A DNA stretch of 43,332 nucleotides from an uncultured Oscillospiraceae bacterium (GTDB lineage: Bacteria > Bacillota > Clostridia > Oscillospirales > Oscillospiraceae): NCBI GenBank assembly GCA_934569225.1, contig CAKTKC010000025.1, positions 1-43,332 on the forward strand. Reading direction: 5' to 3'. A program made the translations under genes and the position numbers. Below, in pieces: positions 7,843-15,927 of this stretch. The notes beneath the pieces were generated by a model, which did no database searches, was not told where the DNA came from, and worked only from the letters and a program-made list of their open reading frames with translations. Within the stretch, counting starts at the first letter, position 1, and each line of letters starts with the position of its first letter.

Positions 7843-8916
7843 TTACTCGTTGCCGCTGACGGCAGCGACGACCTTCTGATACTCTTCCGGAGAAACACCC
7901 TGGCGCTCCATCAGCTTGGGAGTCAGCGCCTTGAAGGCTTCCGTATCCACCTCATCGTTGGTGACGACCGTCACGCCCGCGTCGGCGAACTTCTGGATCC
8001 ACTCGTTTTCCTTCACGGAGTAGTTGTTCCAGATGTCGGAACCGGCCTGATCCAGCTCCTCCAGAACGATGGTCTGGTACTCTTCAGGGATCTTGTCCCA
8101 GTAGCTCTTGTGAACGGCGAACATGCAGGGGTTGATCATGTGGTGGGTCACGCTCAGATAAGTGGCGACTTCATACAGGCCGGAGGTATACAGCAGCTCG
8201 GTATCCGCCTCGCAAAGATCAAACATCTTGGTCTGAAGAGCGGAATAACAGTCGGAGAAGGACGCGGTAGTGGTGGGCGTGCCGCCGCAGACCGCGATGA
8301 AGTCCTGGCCGATGGTGCCCAGACCGATTCTGGTGATGACCGGCGCCAGGTCCTCAGGGGTGCGGACGGGAACGGTACCGACCATGTTCCGGTAGCCCAC
8401 GGAGAAGACCATGATGGGCACCATGTCCCACTGGTCTGCCAGCTGCTGCTTGATGTCTTCCCACCACTGGGAGGTGAACAGGTTCCGCAGTTCCTCGTAG
8501 TCATTGACCACGTAGGGATAGCCGGGGATCGCGGCTTCCTTGATGTAGCCCGCCAGGTTTGCCATGCCCAGACCGGCGGCAATGTTGGCGCCGCCCAGCA
8601 TCAGCTCGGTAACGTCCGCCGTGCTGCCCAGCTGGTTGCCGGGATAGATTGTGAAGTTCACCTTTCCGTTGGTCCGCTCTGCGATTCTGTCGCAGGCAGC
8701 CTGAAGGGTGTTGATGTAGTCGGAGCCTTCCTTATAGGAAGTTGCGATGTTGAACGTCACGGGTTCCATGTCTGCGTAGGGGTCGGCAGCCGCCTCCGTC
8801 GCCGCGGGAGCAGCGGATGCTGCGGGTTCCTGGTTCTGCGCCGGTGCGGAGCTGGAGCAGCCCGCCGCCGTGAGCATCATCAGCACGGCAAGAATCAATG
8901 CGATGGCCTTTTTCAT
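7843..8916 (-). CDS. TRAP transporter substrate-binding lipoprotein, DctP type
   Basis: The 357-residue protein starts with a lipoprotein signal (MKKAIALILAVLMMLTAAGC, lipobox Cys20) and a Ala/Glu-rich linker, then a DctP-type binding domain. The family's substrate-anchoring region is likely around TIGQDFIAVCGGTPTT (about 206-221). It would be tethered to the outer face of the membrane and pass an organic or sugar acid to DctQM. AAAGGAGG lies upstream of the ATG. It is the first gene of the sugar-acid operon, and the promoter at 8984-9012 lies 68 bases before it. Confidence 0.92.
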   Translation of the reverse strand: MKKAIALILAVLMMLTAAGCSSSAPAQNQEPAASAAPAATEAAADPYADMEPVTFNIATSYKEGSDYINTLQAACDRIAERTNGKVNFTIYPGNQLGSTADVTELMLGGANIAAGLGMANLAGYIKEAAIPGYPYVVNDYEELRNLFTSQWWEDIKQQLADQWDMVPIMVFSVGYRNMVGTVPVRTPEDLAPVITRIGLGTIGQDFIAVCGGTPTTTASFSDCYSALQTKMFDLCEADTELLYTSGLYEVATYLSVTHHMINPCMFAVHKSYWDKIPEEYQTIVLEELDQAGSDIWNNYSVKENEWIQKFADAGVTVVTNDEVDTEAFKALTPKLMERQGVSPEEYQKVVAAVSGNE

Positions 8917-8983
8917 TTGAGTTTTCCTCCTTTATTTTTGGGTTCACGCTCGTGTTGGGCTTGTCTGCCTCAACCTTGTAGCT

Positions 8984-9012
8984 ATCATACACGCTAAGTT
9001 CATTTATTTCAA
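8984..9012 (-). promoter_or_regulatory. Promoter of the TRAP/sugar-acid operon
   Basis: On the minus strand, TTGAAA (9007-9012) and TATGAT (8984-8989) are separated by 17 bases. This is the only good sigma-A match in the gap and lies correctly before dctP. Confidence 0.7.
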
Positions 9013-9349
9013 GTTTTATTATTGTTTTTTTGTAGTAGAATTTCGCGTTCATTTCTTGTTCATGTTCAACAAATCCACAGTTATTTCTATAATAGCATCC
9101 ATTATTTCAGAAATATCTAATATTCTGCATAATATTTTCTTGCATTTTCTGCGGATTGACATCATTTTTGTCTTTCGTGTCAATTTGAAATTGAGTAATT
9201 TCTTGTAATCATACTACACATAATACGTGATTTCTATTGGTATATCCTCCAAGAGCCGCCCTGCCATGCGGACAACAGCCCAAAACGCCCTCCCAGGTAT
9301 TCGCCGGTCTGGCTGTTTCGTTGGAAAATGCAGATGATCTGACAGGAGA
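9013..9349. other. AT-rich gap upstream of the TRAP promoter, no gene seen
   Basis: The stretch holds no supported gene. It contains three GTTCA copies within 9048-9072, and a TTGACA (9157-9162) to TGTCAA inverted pair about 20 bases apart; either could be regulator sites, but neither is assigned. A 76-codon open frame on the minus strand (9214-9444) runs through the terminator hairpin and was not accepted as a gene. Confidence 0.5.
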
Positions 9350-9400
9350 GAAAAGCAAATCATCCGAACCCGTCCCCAGCAGGGAACAGGTTCGGATGAT
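9350..9400 (-). terminator. Terminator of the ROK regulator gene
   Basis: AATCATCCGAACC (9357-9369) pairs with GGTTCGGATGATT (9388-9400) over 13 bp. On the minus strand the stem is followed by TTTGCTTTT. It lies 21 bases past the regulator's stop codon. Confidence 0.7.
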
Positions 9401-9421
9401 TCTACTTTGGTATAAGCGTTC

Positions 9422-10552
9422 TCAGATACTGTAAATGTAGTCACTGATCAGGATCAGCGCAGCCCCGCGGGCAGCCGCATTCGGGCCGTGCTCTCCCGGA
9501 CTGAAGGAGAAGTTGGCGTTCCTGAAAGGCGCGGCGGCGTTTATTTTTTTATTGAGCATTTCAAAGTGCTCCTCCGTCAGATACGGCTGAAGAAATCCGC
9601 CCAGAATAAATGTGCAGTCGGCCACCATGCGGACATTGTTGATCGCAAGTGCAAGATAGTCGAGGTAATTATCAAACACCTGCCCGCAGCGCCTGTCGCC
9701 GCTGCCGAGCTTTTCAAAGAATGCATCGACATCCATTCCCGCGTCCGCTTCCAGACTGTTCACGGAGCAATAGACCTCCATACACCCGGCCTGTCCGCAA
9801 TAGCACCTGCGCCCCCCCGGAACCAGACGCATATGCTCCAGGATACAGCTGTTTGCCCCCTCGCCCAAAAACACCTGCCGGTCAAAAATCAGCGCGCCGC
9901 CAAGGTTCCGGTTCAGCGCGATGTATACCGCGTTCTGAATGCCGGGACGGCTCCACAGCTCGGCGAATGCAGCAGCCTCGGTATCGTGAAAGAGGCGGCA
10001 GCAGAAGCGGATGTTTTTCTGAAAAACAGACCTGTCCGTGCCGGTATACCCCAGAATGTCACCGTTGATGATGGTCTGCCCATCTTTTGAAACAAGGCCC
10101 TGAACAGCAAGTCCAACTCCCAGAATCGCGTCGTCCGGATATTTCAGTTCTGCGATAAACTGATCGACCGCCTTTCCGAAGGCGCTGTAATACGCCTCGG
10201 TGCGTTCAAACGGTATCGGATAGACCTTTTCCCTGACAGGCCGCCCGTACAGATCAAGGGCGGTAATAATGATAAATTCCCGGAGCAATGCAACTCCGAC
10301 CGAGATCCTTGCCTTAGGAGCGGCGCAGATCCTTGCCGCCTTTCTGCCGCCGGTGGATTCAAAGTAACCGTCCTTCTGGATGATCCCCATGGCATACAGC
10401 GCTTTCAGGGACTGCCCAACGGTCGGCAGACTGAGCTGGAGCTGATTTGCAAGCTCCTGCTTTGATGTACCCTTCCGGCAATAGATCTCCTGAAATATTC
10501 TGTTTGTCAGACTTAGTTCACAGTCTGTCTTATAAAATTTATCTACCCTCAT
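9422..10552 (-). CDS. ROK family transcriptional regulator
   Basis: From the ATG at 10552 the protein has 376 residues: a winged helix-turn-helix (about 15-75, with SKQELANQLQLSLPTVGQSL and GGRKA) and a ROK sugar-kinase-like domain. The zinc motif is present (His240, Cys250, Cys252, Cys257). The phosphate-binding DxGGT loop is replaced (VGVALLREF at 85-93), and the catalytic NDA segment reads HDT (189-191), so it should sense a ligand rather than phosphorylate it. An upstream in-frame TTG at 10618 exists but is less plausible. It is divergent from the dehydrogenase/ABC unit and likely controls it through sites in the shared gap. Confidence 0.88.
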   Translation of the reverse strand: MRVDKFYKTDCELSLTNRIFQEIYCRKGTSKQELANQLQLSLPTVGQSLKALYAMGIIQKDGYFESTGGRKAARICAAPKARISVGVALLREFIIITALDLYGRPVREKVYPIPFERTEAYYSAFGKAVDQFIAELKYPDDAILGVGLAVQGLVSKDGQTIINGDILGYTGTDRSVFQKNIRFCCRLFHDTEAAAFAELWSRPGIQNAVYIALNRNLGGALIFDRQVFLGEGANSCILEHMRLVPGGRRCYCGQAGCMEVYCSVNSLEADAGMDVDAFFEKLGSGDRRCGQVFDNYLDYLALAINNVRMVADCTFILGGFLQPYLTEEHFEMLNKKINAAAPFRNANFSFSPGEHGPNAAARGAALILISDYIYSI

Positions 10553-10724
10553 AACACAACTTCTTCTGAAAACATATTTGTAGGAAAAACTTCTGTAATC
10601 TTGTTGATTATAAAACAAATCCTGGAAAATGGCAAATGTTTTTTTACAGTCTTTCAGACAATATCTCCTCAGGCTTTGTGCATTGTGTACAATTTATATG
10701 TGCAAAGTATATAAGAAATGCAAA

Positions 10725-10753
10725 TTGACATTGAAGAAAGCGCCTGATATACT
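10725..10753 (+). promoter_or_regulatory. Near-consensus promoter of the dehydrogenase/ABC unit
   Basis: TTGACA (10725-10730) and TATACT (10748-10753) are 17 bases apart. Transcription should start near 10760, giving a leader of about 170 bases. Confidence 0.85.
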
Positions 10754-10760
10754 GTACTTA

Positions 10761-10787
10761 ACTTATATAAAATCATTTTACATAAGT
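10761..10787. promoter_or_regulatory. Candidate operator (ACTTAT / ATAAGT inverted repeat)
   Basis: ACTTAT (10761-10766) and ATAAGT (10782-10787) form an inverted repeat with a 15-base centre. It begins at the predicted start of transcription, a position suited to repression. The divergent ROK regulator is the obvious candidate protein; this is inference. Confidence 0.4.
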
Positions 10788-10797
10788 TTTAAGGGAA

Positions 10798-10877
10798 CAT
10801 CTTCCGGGAAAGGCGCGTTTTTCCGGCTCCAATAGGCGCTGTTTTGTTGCAGCGGCAGGAGCCTTTGCCGGAAGATG
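10798..10877 (+). ncRNA. Structured 5' leader of the dehydrogenase/ABC mRNA
   Basis: Arms at 10798-10814 and 10861-10877 pair at 16 of 17 positions. The 46-base interior holds a further hairpin, CGCTG (10837-10841) with CAGCG (10850-10854), and a possible CTCC/GGAG pairing. No U-tract follows, and the start codon is 53 bases downstream. It is not a riboswitch class I recognise; a cis-regulatory RNA or a small inserted repeat are both possible. Confidence 0.5.
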
Positions 10878-10930
10878 GAGAGCATATCCCGGCTTTATGA
10901 AATTATCATTCTATAAGTATGGAGATTTTT

Positions 10931-11968
10931 ATGAAAGGTGCATTTTTTCTCGGCGCAGACAGGAACGTAAAATTTGAAGTCAGGGAAATGACGTTCGGCG
11001 AGTTGGGGGATCATGAGGTCCTCGTCAAGAACATGGCCTGCGGCATTTGCGGAACTGACGTACATATCTATCACGGAGAAGAAGGCTCCGCCTCCGTAAC
11101 CCCGCCCGTCGTTCTGGGGCATGAGTATTCCGGCATAGTCGAGAAGGTCGGCAAGTCCGTCACGCTCGTCAAGCCCGGCGACCATGTGGCAATGGATCCG
11201 AACATGTACTGCGGCCGCTGCAGAGCCTGCAGGATGGGCAGGAAGCAGAACTGTGAGAATCTGTTCGCACTGGGTGTGAACGTAAACGGCGGCTTTGCCC
11301 AGTATTCCAGATGCCCGGAGACGCAGTGCTTCAAGCTGAACGATGACGTTGACTTCGATGTCGCGGCCATGGCAGAGCCTCTGGCGTGCGTTGTTCACGG
11401 CATCGATCTTGCGGATATCAAGCCGGGTCAGACCGTCGCGGTCATCGGCACGGGTGCCATCGGCTTCCTGATGATGCAGATGGCAAAGCTCAAGGGCGCC
11501 TCCACCGTCATCATGTGCGCGGCGGACGACGCGCGTAAAGACTTTGCCCTGTCCCTCGGCGCGGACTACGCCATCAACTCCAGGGTCGAGGATCTGTGCG
11601 AGAAGATAAAGGAGTACACCGGCAGCGACGGAGCGGATGTTGTTATCGAATGTGTCGGCCAAACGCTGGCGACCGAGCAGGCCGTTCAGATCGCCGGGCG
11701 GGGCGCGAGGGTACTGCTCTTCAGCGTCCCCTCCCCCGGCGCAACCTATAGCCTGCCGCTGTATGACGTTTTCAAGAAGGAGCTTACCATCTCAGGCTCG
11801 CTGATAAACCCGGACACACATCAGAGAGCGGTGAACCTTATCAATTCCGGCAGGCTGGAGATCAAGAAACTCATAACCCATACTTACCCGCTGAGCGGTA
11901 TGGAGGAAGCAATCCTTAAGCAGATGAGCGAGGACTCCATCAAAGTCGTTGTTCATCCGCAGGAGTAA
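10931..11968 (+). CDS. Zinc-dependent medium-chain alcohol/polyol dehydrogenase
   Basis: The 345-residue protein is an MDR-family dehydrogenase like sorbitol or threonine dehydrogenase. Catalytic zinc ligands are Cys40, His64 and Glu65 (GICGTD, GHEY), with Glu149 nearby. Structural zinc ligands are Cys94, Cys97, Cys100 and Cys108, and the NAD site is GTGAIG (173-178). The ATG at 10931 is preferred to the one at 10919 because GGAG lies 6 bases upstream. It is the first gene of the unit and probably oxidises a polyol or secondary alcohol released from the compound imported by the following ABC transporter (inference). Confidence 0.88.
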   Translation: MKGAFFLGADRNVKFEVREMTFGELGDHEVLVKNMACGICGTDVHIYHGEEGSASVTPPVVLGHEYSGIVEKVGKSVTLVKPGDHVAMDPNMYCGRCRACRMGRKQNCENLFALGVNVNGGFAQYSRCPETQCFKLNDDVDFDVAAMAEPLACVVHGIDLADIKPGQTVAVIGTGAIGFLMMQMAKLKGASTVIMCAADDARKDFALSLGADYAINSRVEDLCEKIKEYTGSDGADVVIECVGQTLATEQAVQIAGRGARVLLFSVPSPGATYSLPLYDVFKKELTISGSLINPDTHQRAVNLINSGRLEIKKLITHTYPLSGMEEAILKQMSEDSIKVVVHPQE

Positions 11969-12051
11969 CGACGAATCCCCTGCTCCGGGGCAGTTCCATC
12001 CTTATCTCGCGCCATTGAGAAACGTATATTTCATGTAAAGGGTGAATTGAT

Positions 12052-13026
12052 ATGATCAGATACATACTTAAAAGACTGCTGCTGATGATCCCCGTACTGT
12101 TCGGAATAACACTGCTGGTCTTTTCGCTGCAGTTCATTACTCCCGGCGACCCGGCCAGACTGGTTCTTGGAAACGAAGCGACTCCCGAGGACATTGAAAT
12201 GTGGCACCAGAAAAACGGACTCGACAAGCCTTTTGTGGTGCAGTTCGGCGAGTACATATTCGGGATCGTTACAAGGGGCGATCTGGGGCTGTCATGGAAA
12301 AACGGCCAGTCCATATCCGCCCAGATAGCGGCCCGCTGGCCGACTACATGCAAGATGGCCATCGTTACCACTCTGGTGTCCGTGCTGATCGGTGTTCCGT
12401 TGGGAATCGTTTCCGCGAATCACCGGGGTAAATTCATTGACGCCTTCTCGCGGATATTCGGCATGGTCGGCATTTCGCTGCCATATTTCTGGTTCGCACT
12501 GATGATGATACTTCTTTTCGCGGTCAAGCTGAAATGGCTGCCCGTATCGGGCTTCTACGGCCCGGAGTATGTTGTGCTGCCGGCCTGCACTCTGGGCATG
12601 CTGAGATCCGCAAGTATCCTTCGCGTTACAAGATCCTCCATGCTTGATAATATCAACGCCGATTTTGTACGCACGGCGAGAGCCAAAGGACAGGACGAAA
12701 AGGCTGTCACCCGCCTTATTCTGAAGAATGCCCTCATTCCTATCATAACCAGCGTTGGCACCTGCTTTGCCACCAACATGAGCGGCATGATGATACTGGA
12801 ACAGATATTCGCGATACCGGGACTCGGTACGCTGATGGTGCAGTCGATCAATTCACGCGACTTCCCGCAGCTGAGGGCTAGTATCCTTCTCGTCGCGGTG
12901 ACGGTCTCCGTCGTCAACCTCCTGACCGATATCGCGTACGCCGCGGTAGACCCCCGCGTGAAAGCCAGCTTCAAAAGCAAAGTGAAATCAAGGCCCAAAA
13001 AGCAGAAGGGAGCAGATGCGGCATGA
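12052..13026 (+). CDS. Peptide/nickel-type ABC transporter permease, DppB type
   Basis: The 324-residue permease starts with the family-typical MIRYILKRLLLMIPVLFGIT segment, has about six membrane spans, and carries the EAA-like loop with VRTARAKGQDE (about 203-213) that contacts the ATPases. An AAGGG ribosome site precedes the ATG. It overlaps the next permease gene by ATGA. Transporters of this family import peptides but also other compounds, including oligosaccharides and opines, so the substrate is not proven. Confidence 0.92.
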   Translation: MIRYILKRLLLMIPVLFGITLLVFSLQFITPGDPARLVLGNEATPEDIEMWHQKNGLDKPFVVQFGEYIFGIVTRGDLGLSWKNGQSISAQIAARWPTTCKMAIVTTLVSVLIGVPLGIVSANHRGKFIDAFSRIFGMVGISLPYFWFALMMILLFAVKLKWLPVSGFYGPEYVVLPACTLGMLRSASILRVTRSSMLDNINADFVRTARAKGQDEKAVTRLILKNALIPIITSVGTCFATNMSGMMILEQIFAIPGLGTLMVQSINSRDFPQLRASILLVAVTVSVVNLLTDIAYAAVDPRVKASFKSKVKSRPKKQKGADAA

Positions 13027-13916
13027 AATCGACAGACAGATTCGCCCCTGCAGGCAGCACGAAAAAAAGGAGCATGTGGCAGGAGGCTCTGCACCGCTTG
13101 TCAAAGAATCCTACTGCGATGACCGGACTTGCGGTTCTGATCGTGGTTGCGGTTCTGTGTCTCTGCGCTAAGTTCATCTGCCCCGAGGGATACGACGCGC
13201 AGGACATTATGAGCAAGTTCAAGAGTCCCAGCACGGAAAGCATAGGTATGCTTTTCGGAACGGATAACCTCGGCCGCTCGATGCTGGCAAGAGTTCTGTA
13301 CGGCGGGCAGTATTCTCTGCTCATCGGCTTTGCCTCGACACTCGTCGCCGCGGTCATCGGCATCATATTGGGCGCGGTCGCCGGTTTCTACGGCGGTGCT
13401 GTGGACAACGTCATCATGAGAGCGCTTGATATCCTCCACGCCCTGCCCAGCCTTCTGCTTGCCATCGCCATCTCCTCTGTTATGGGCGGCGGTATATTCA
13501 ACTGCATTATGGCCATAGGCATCGCCTCCGTGCCCGGATATGCGAGAACGGTTCGCGGGCCGATCCTTGCGATCAAGGAAAAAGAATTTGTCGAAGCGGC
13601 GAGAGCCCTTGACGCGAGAGACAGCAGAATCATTTTCAGCCATATTATCCCCAATGTTCTCTCTCCCATTATCGTTCACATATCTCAGGGTGTCTCGGCG
13701 TGCATACTCGATTCTGCCGCGCTGAGCTTCCTCGGCCTCGGCGTGCAGGCGCCAATGCCTGAGTGGGGGGCTCTGCTCAGCCAGTCAAGGCAGTTTATCC
13801 GGGAGTACCCTTATCTGGTGTTCATTCCGGGTATCGCCATCGCGCTGGTGGTGCTTTCCATGAACCTGTTCGGCGATGGCCTGCGCGATGCGCTCGACCC
13901 GAAGCTCAAATACTGA
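13023..13916 (+). CDS. Peptide/nickel-type ABC transporter permease, DppC type
   Basis: The 297-residue partner permease has a cytoplasmic N-terminus, then LFGTDNLGRSMLARVLYGGQYSLLIG split over about 77-102, which is a DppC hallmark. The EAA-type loop contains VEAARALDARDSRI (about 190-203). Its ATG overlaps the end of the first permease by 4 bases, and the first ATPase gene starts 14 bases after its stop. Confidence 0.92.
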   Translation: MKSTDRFAPAGSTKKRSMWQEALHRLSKNPTAMTGLAVLIVVAVLCLCAKFICPEGYDAQDIMSKFKSPSTESIGMLFGTDNLGRSMLARVLYGGQYSLLIGFASTLVAAVIGIILGAVAGFYGGAVDNVIMRALDILHALPSLLLAIAISSVMGGGIFNCIMAIGIASVPGYARTVRGPILAIKEKEFVEAARALDARDSRIIFSHIIPNVLSPIIVHISQGVSACILDSAALSFLGLGVQAPMPEWGALLSQSRQFIREYPYLVFIPGIAIALVVLSMNLFGDGLRDALDPKLKY

Positions 13917-13930
13917 CTGGAGGGATAACG

Positions 13931-14920
13931 GTGAATAACGAAAACGACATCATGCTGTCCGTAAAAAACCTTACGGTACACTATTTTCCGCCTGAAAGTC
14001 CAGCCTGCAAAGCCGTAAACGGCGTATCCTTTGACGTGAAGAAGGGCGAGACCGTCGGACTCGTCGGCGAAACGGGCGCCGGAAAGACCACTATAGCGCT
14101 CAGTATCCTCCGCCTTGTCCAGTCGCCTCCGGGACGCATTATTGACGGCAGCATCCATTTCAAGGGTGAGAGCCTGCTTGACGCGAGCGAATCCCGCATG
14201 AGAAAGATCCGCGGATATGAGATTTCCATGATATTCCAGGATCCCATGACCGCGCTCAACCCGATTGGCAGGATCGGCGATCAGATCTCCGAGGTCATCC
14301 TGCTGCACGAAAACTGCTCAAGAGCCGAGGCAGTGGCTAAAGCTGGGGACATGCTCGAACTGGTCGGCATTGACAGGAGCCGCTACAGCGACTATCCCCA
14401 TCAGTTTTCCGGCGGCATGAAGCAGCGCGTAATCATCGCCATGGCGCTTGCCTGCCAGCCGGATCTGCTCATCGCCGACGAACCCACCACCGCGCTTGAT
14501 GTGACCATCCAGGCACAGGTGCTGGATATGATGAACGACCTGAAGAATAAGCTCGGCACCTCCGTAATCCTCATTACCCACGATCTGGGGATCGTCGCAG
14601 AAATGTGTGAGCGCGTTGTGGTAATGTATGCCGGTGAGGTCGTCGAGATGGGCGATGTGCGCCAGATATTCAAAAACACCGGCCATCCGTACACCGTCGG
14701 GCTGTTCGGCTCCCTGCCCAGCGCCGTAAAAGGCAGCAAGCGTCTCGTGCCGATCGACGGACTCATGCCGGATCCGGCGTATCTGCCCGAGGGCTGCAAG
14801 TTCGCGGAGCGCTGCGCCAAATGCACTGCCGAGTGCAGAACAAAGTCGGTTCCCCTGGTTCAGGTCGGCGAAGATCATTGGGTAAGATGCCTTTTGGCGA
14901 AAGAGATGGAGGTAAACTGA
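13931..14920 (+). CDS. Peptide-type ABC transporter ATP-binding protein, DppD/OppD type
   Basis: From a GTG start at 13931 (GGAGGG upstream) the protein has 329 residues. Walker A is GETGAGKT (46-53), the Q-loop Gln is 103, the signature is FSGGMKQ (159-165), and Walker B is LLIADE (179-184). The C-terminal oligopeptide-transporter extension has the cysteine cluster [11 protein letters not shown]. An open frame extends further upstream into the permease gene, but the GTG start fits both ribosome site and family length. It works as a heterodimer with the next ATPase. Confidence 0.93.
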   Translation: MNNENDIMLSVKNLTVHYFPPESPACKAVNGVSFDVKKGETVGLVGETGAGKTTIALSILRLVQSPPGRIIDGSIHFKGESLLDASESRMRKIRGYEISMIFQDPMTALNPIGRIGDQISEVILLHENCSRAEAVAKAGDMLELVGIDRSRYSDYPHQFSGGMKQRVIIAMALACQPDLLIADEPTTALDVTIQAQVLDMMNDLKNKLGTSVILITHDLGIVAEMCERVVVMYAGEVVEMGDVRQIFKNTGHPYTVGLFGSLPSAVKGSKRLVPIDGLMPDPAYLPEGCKFAERCAKCTAECRTKSVPLVQVGEDHWVRCLLAKEMEVN

Positions 14921-15876
14921 TGGAACCTCTTCTGGAAGTAAGAAATTTACAAAAATACTTTGATGTCAGCGCCGGTAAGCTGCATGCCGTTGACGGTGTG
15001 AGCTTCCGTGTGGAACGCGGGACGACCCTCGGCGTTGTCGGAGAATCCGGCTGCGGCAAATCCACGCTTGGACGTGTCGTCCTCCATCTCCTCGAGTCTA
15101 CGGGAGGACAGATACTGTATCAGGGCGAGGACATTACGAAGGTAGACCGCAAGACCCTCAGCAGCCTGCGCCGCAAGATGCAGATCATTTTTCAGGATCC
15201 CTTTTCCTCGCTCAACCCGAGAATGACCGTCTATCAGTCGCTGGCGGAGCCGCTGATCATCACGAATACCTGCCGCGGCGCGGAGCTTGAGAAGCGGGTG
15301 TATGACATGATGGATACGGTTGGCCTTGCGCGCCGTCTCGTAAATACCTATCCTCACGAATTGGACGGCGGACGCCGCCAGAGAATAGGCATAGGACGCG
15401 CCCTTATTCTGGATCCGGAATTTATCGTGTGTGACGAGCCGGTGTCTGCCCTGGACGTTTCCATACAGGCGCAGATCCTCAATCTTCTGCTTGACATCCA
15501 GGAAGAAAAGAAGCTCACCTATATTTTCGTCACCCACGACCTGTCTGTCGCAAAGTTCATTTCCACCAACATTATGGTCATGTATCTCGGCCATATGGTA
15601 GAGTATGCACCGGCCGAAGAGCTTTTCAACAATCCTGTTCATCCATACGCAAAGGCGCTGCTGTCCGCGGTACCCATTCCGGACGTAGACCACGACAGAA
15701 AGCGTATCCTGATAAACGGCGAAGTCACCTCCCCCGTAAATCCCAAGCCCGGCTGCCGTTTCGCGAGCCGCTGCCCGTATGCCACGGAGGAATGCACGGC
15801 GAGTACGCCGGATCTGTTCGAGTACGCGCCGGGGCATACCGCCCGGTGCCGCAGGGCGATGGAAATCAAGAGATAA
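14920..15876 (+). CDS. Peptide-type ABC transporter ATP-binding protein, DppF/OppF type
   Basis: The ATG at 14920 shares a base with the stop of the previous gene (TGATG) and has GGAGG 7 bases upstream, giving 318 residues. Walker A is GESGCGKS (41-48) and Walker B is FIVCDE (168-173). The ABC signature is unusual: LDGGRRQ (148-154) in place of LSGGQRQ, so the Ser that normally contacts the ATP gamma-phosphate is Asp. The C-terminal cysteine motif (GCRFASRC) is typical of the family. Similar signatures occur in some clostridial DppF-like proteins as I recall, so this may be a subgroup trait. Confidence 0.92.
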   Translation: MEPLLEVRNLQKYFDVSAGKLHAVDGVSFRVERGTTLGVVGESGCGKSTLGRVVLHLLESTGGQILYQGEDITKVDRKTLSSLRRKMQIIFQDPFSSLNPRMTVYQSLAEPLIITNTCRGAELEKRVYDMMDTVGLARRLVNTYPHELDGGRRQRIGIGRALILDPEFIVCDEPVSALDVSIQAQILNLLLDIQEEKKLTYIFVTHDLSVAKFISTNIMVMYLGHMVEYAPAEELFNNPVHPYAKALLSAVPIPDVDHDRKRILINGEVTSPVNPKPGCRFASRCPYATEECTASTPDLFEYAPGHTARCRRAMEIKR

Positions 15877-15927
15877 TGGGAAGTATTTCCTTTTATTGAA
15901 GACAAAAAACAGAGAGGAGCACACAAC

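Noticed and set aside
9214..9444. 76-codon open frame on the minus strand
   Set aside because: It runs through a terminator hairpin, overlaps the end of the ROK gene, and has no ribosome site or family likeness.
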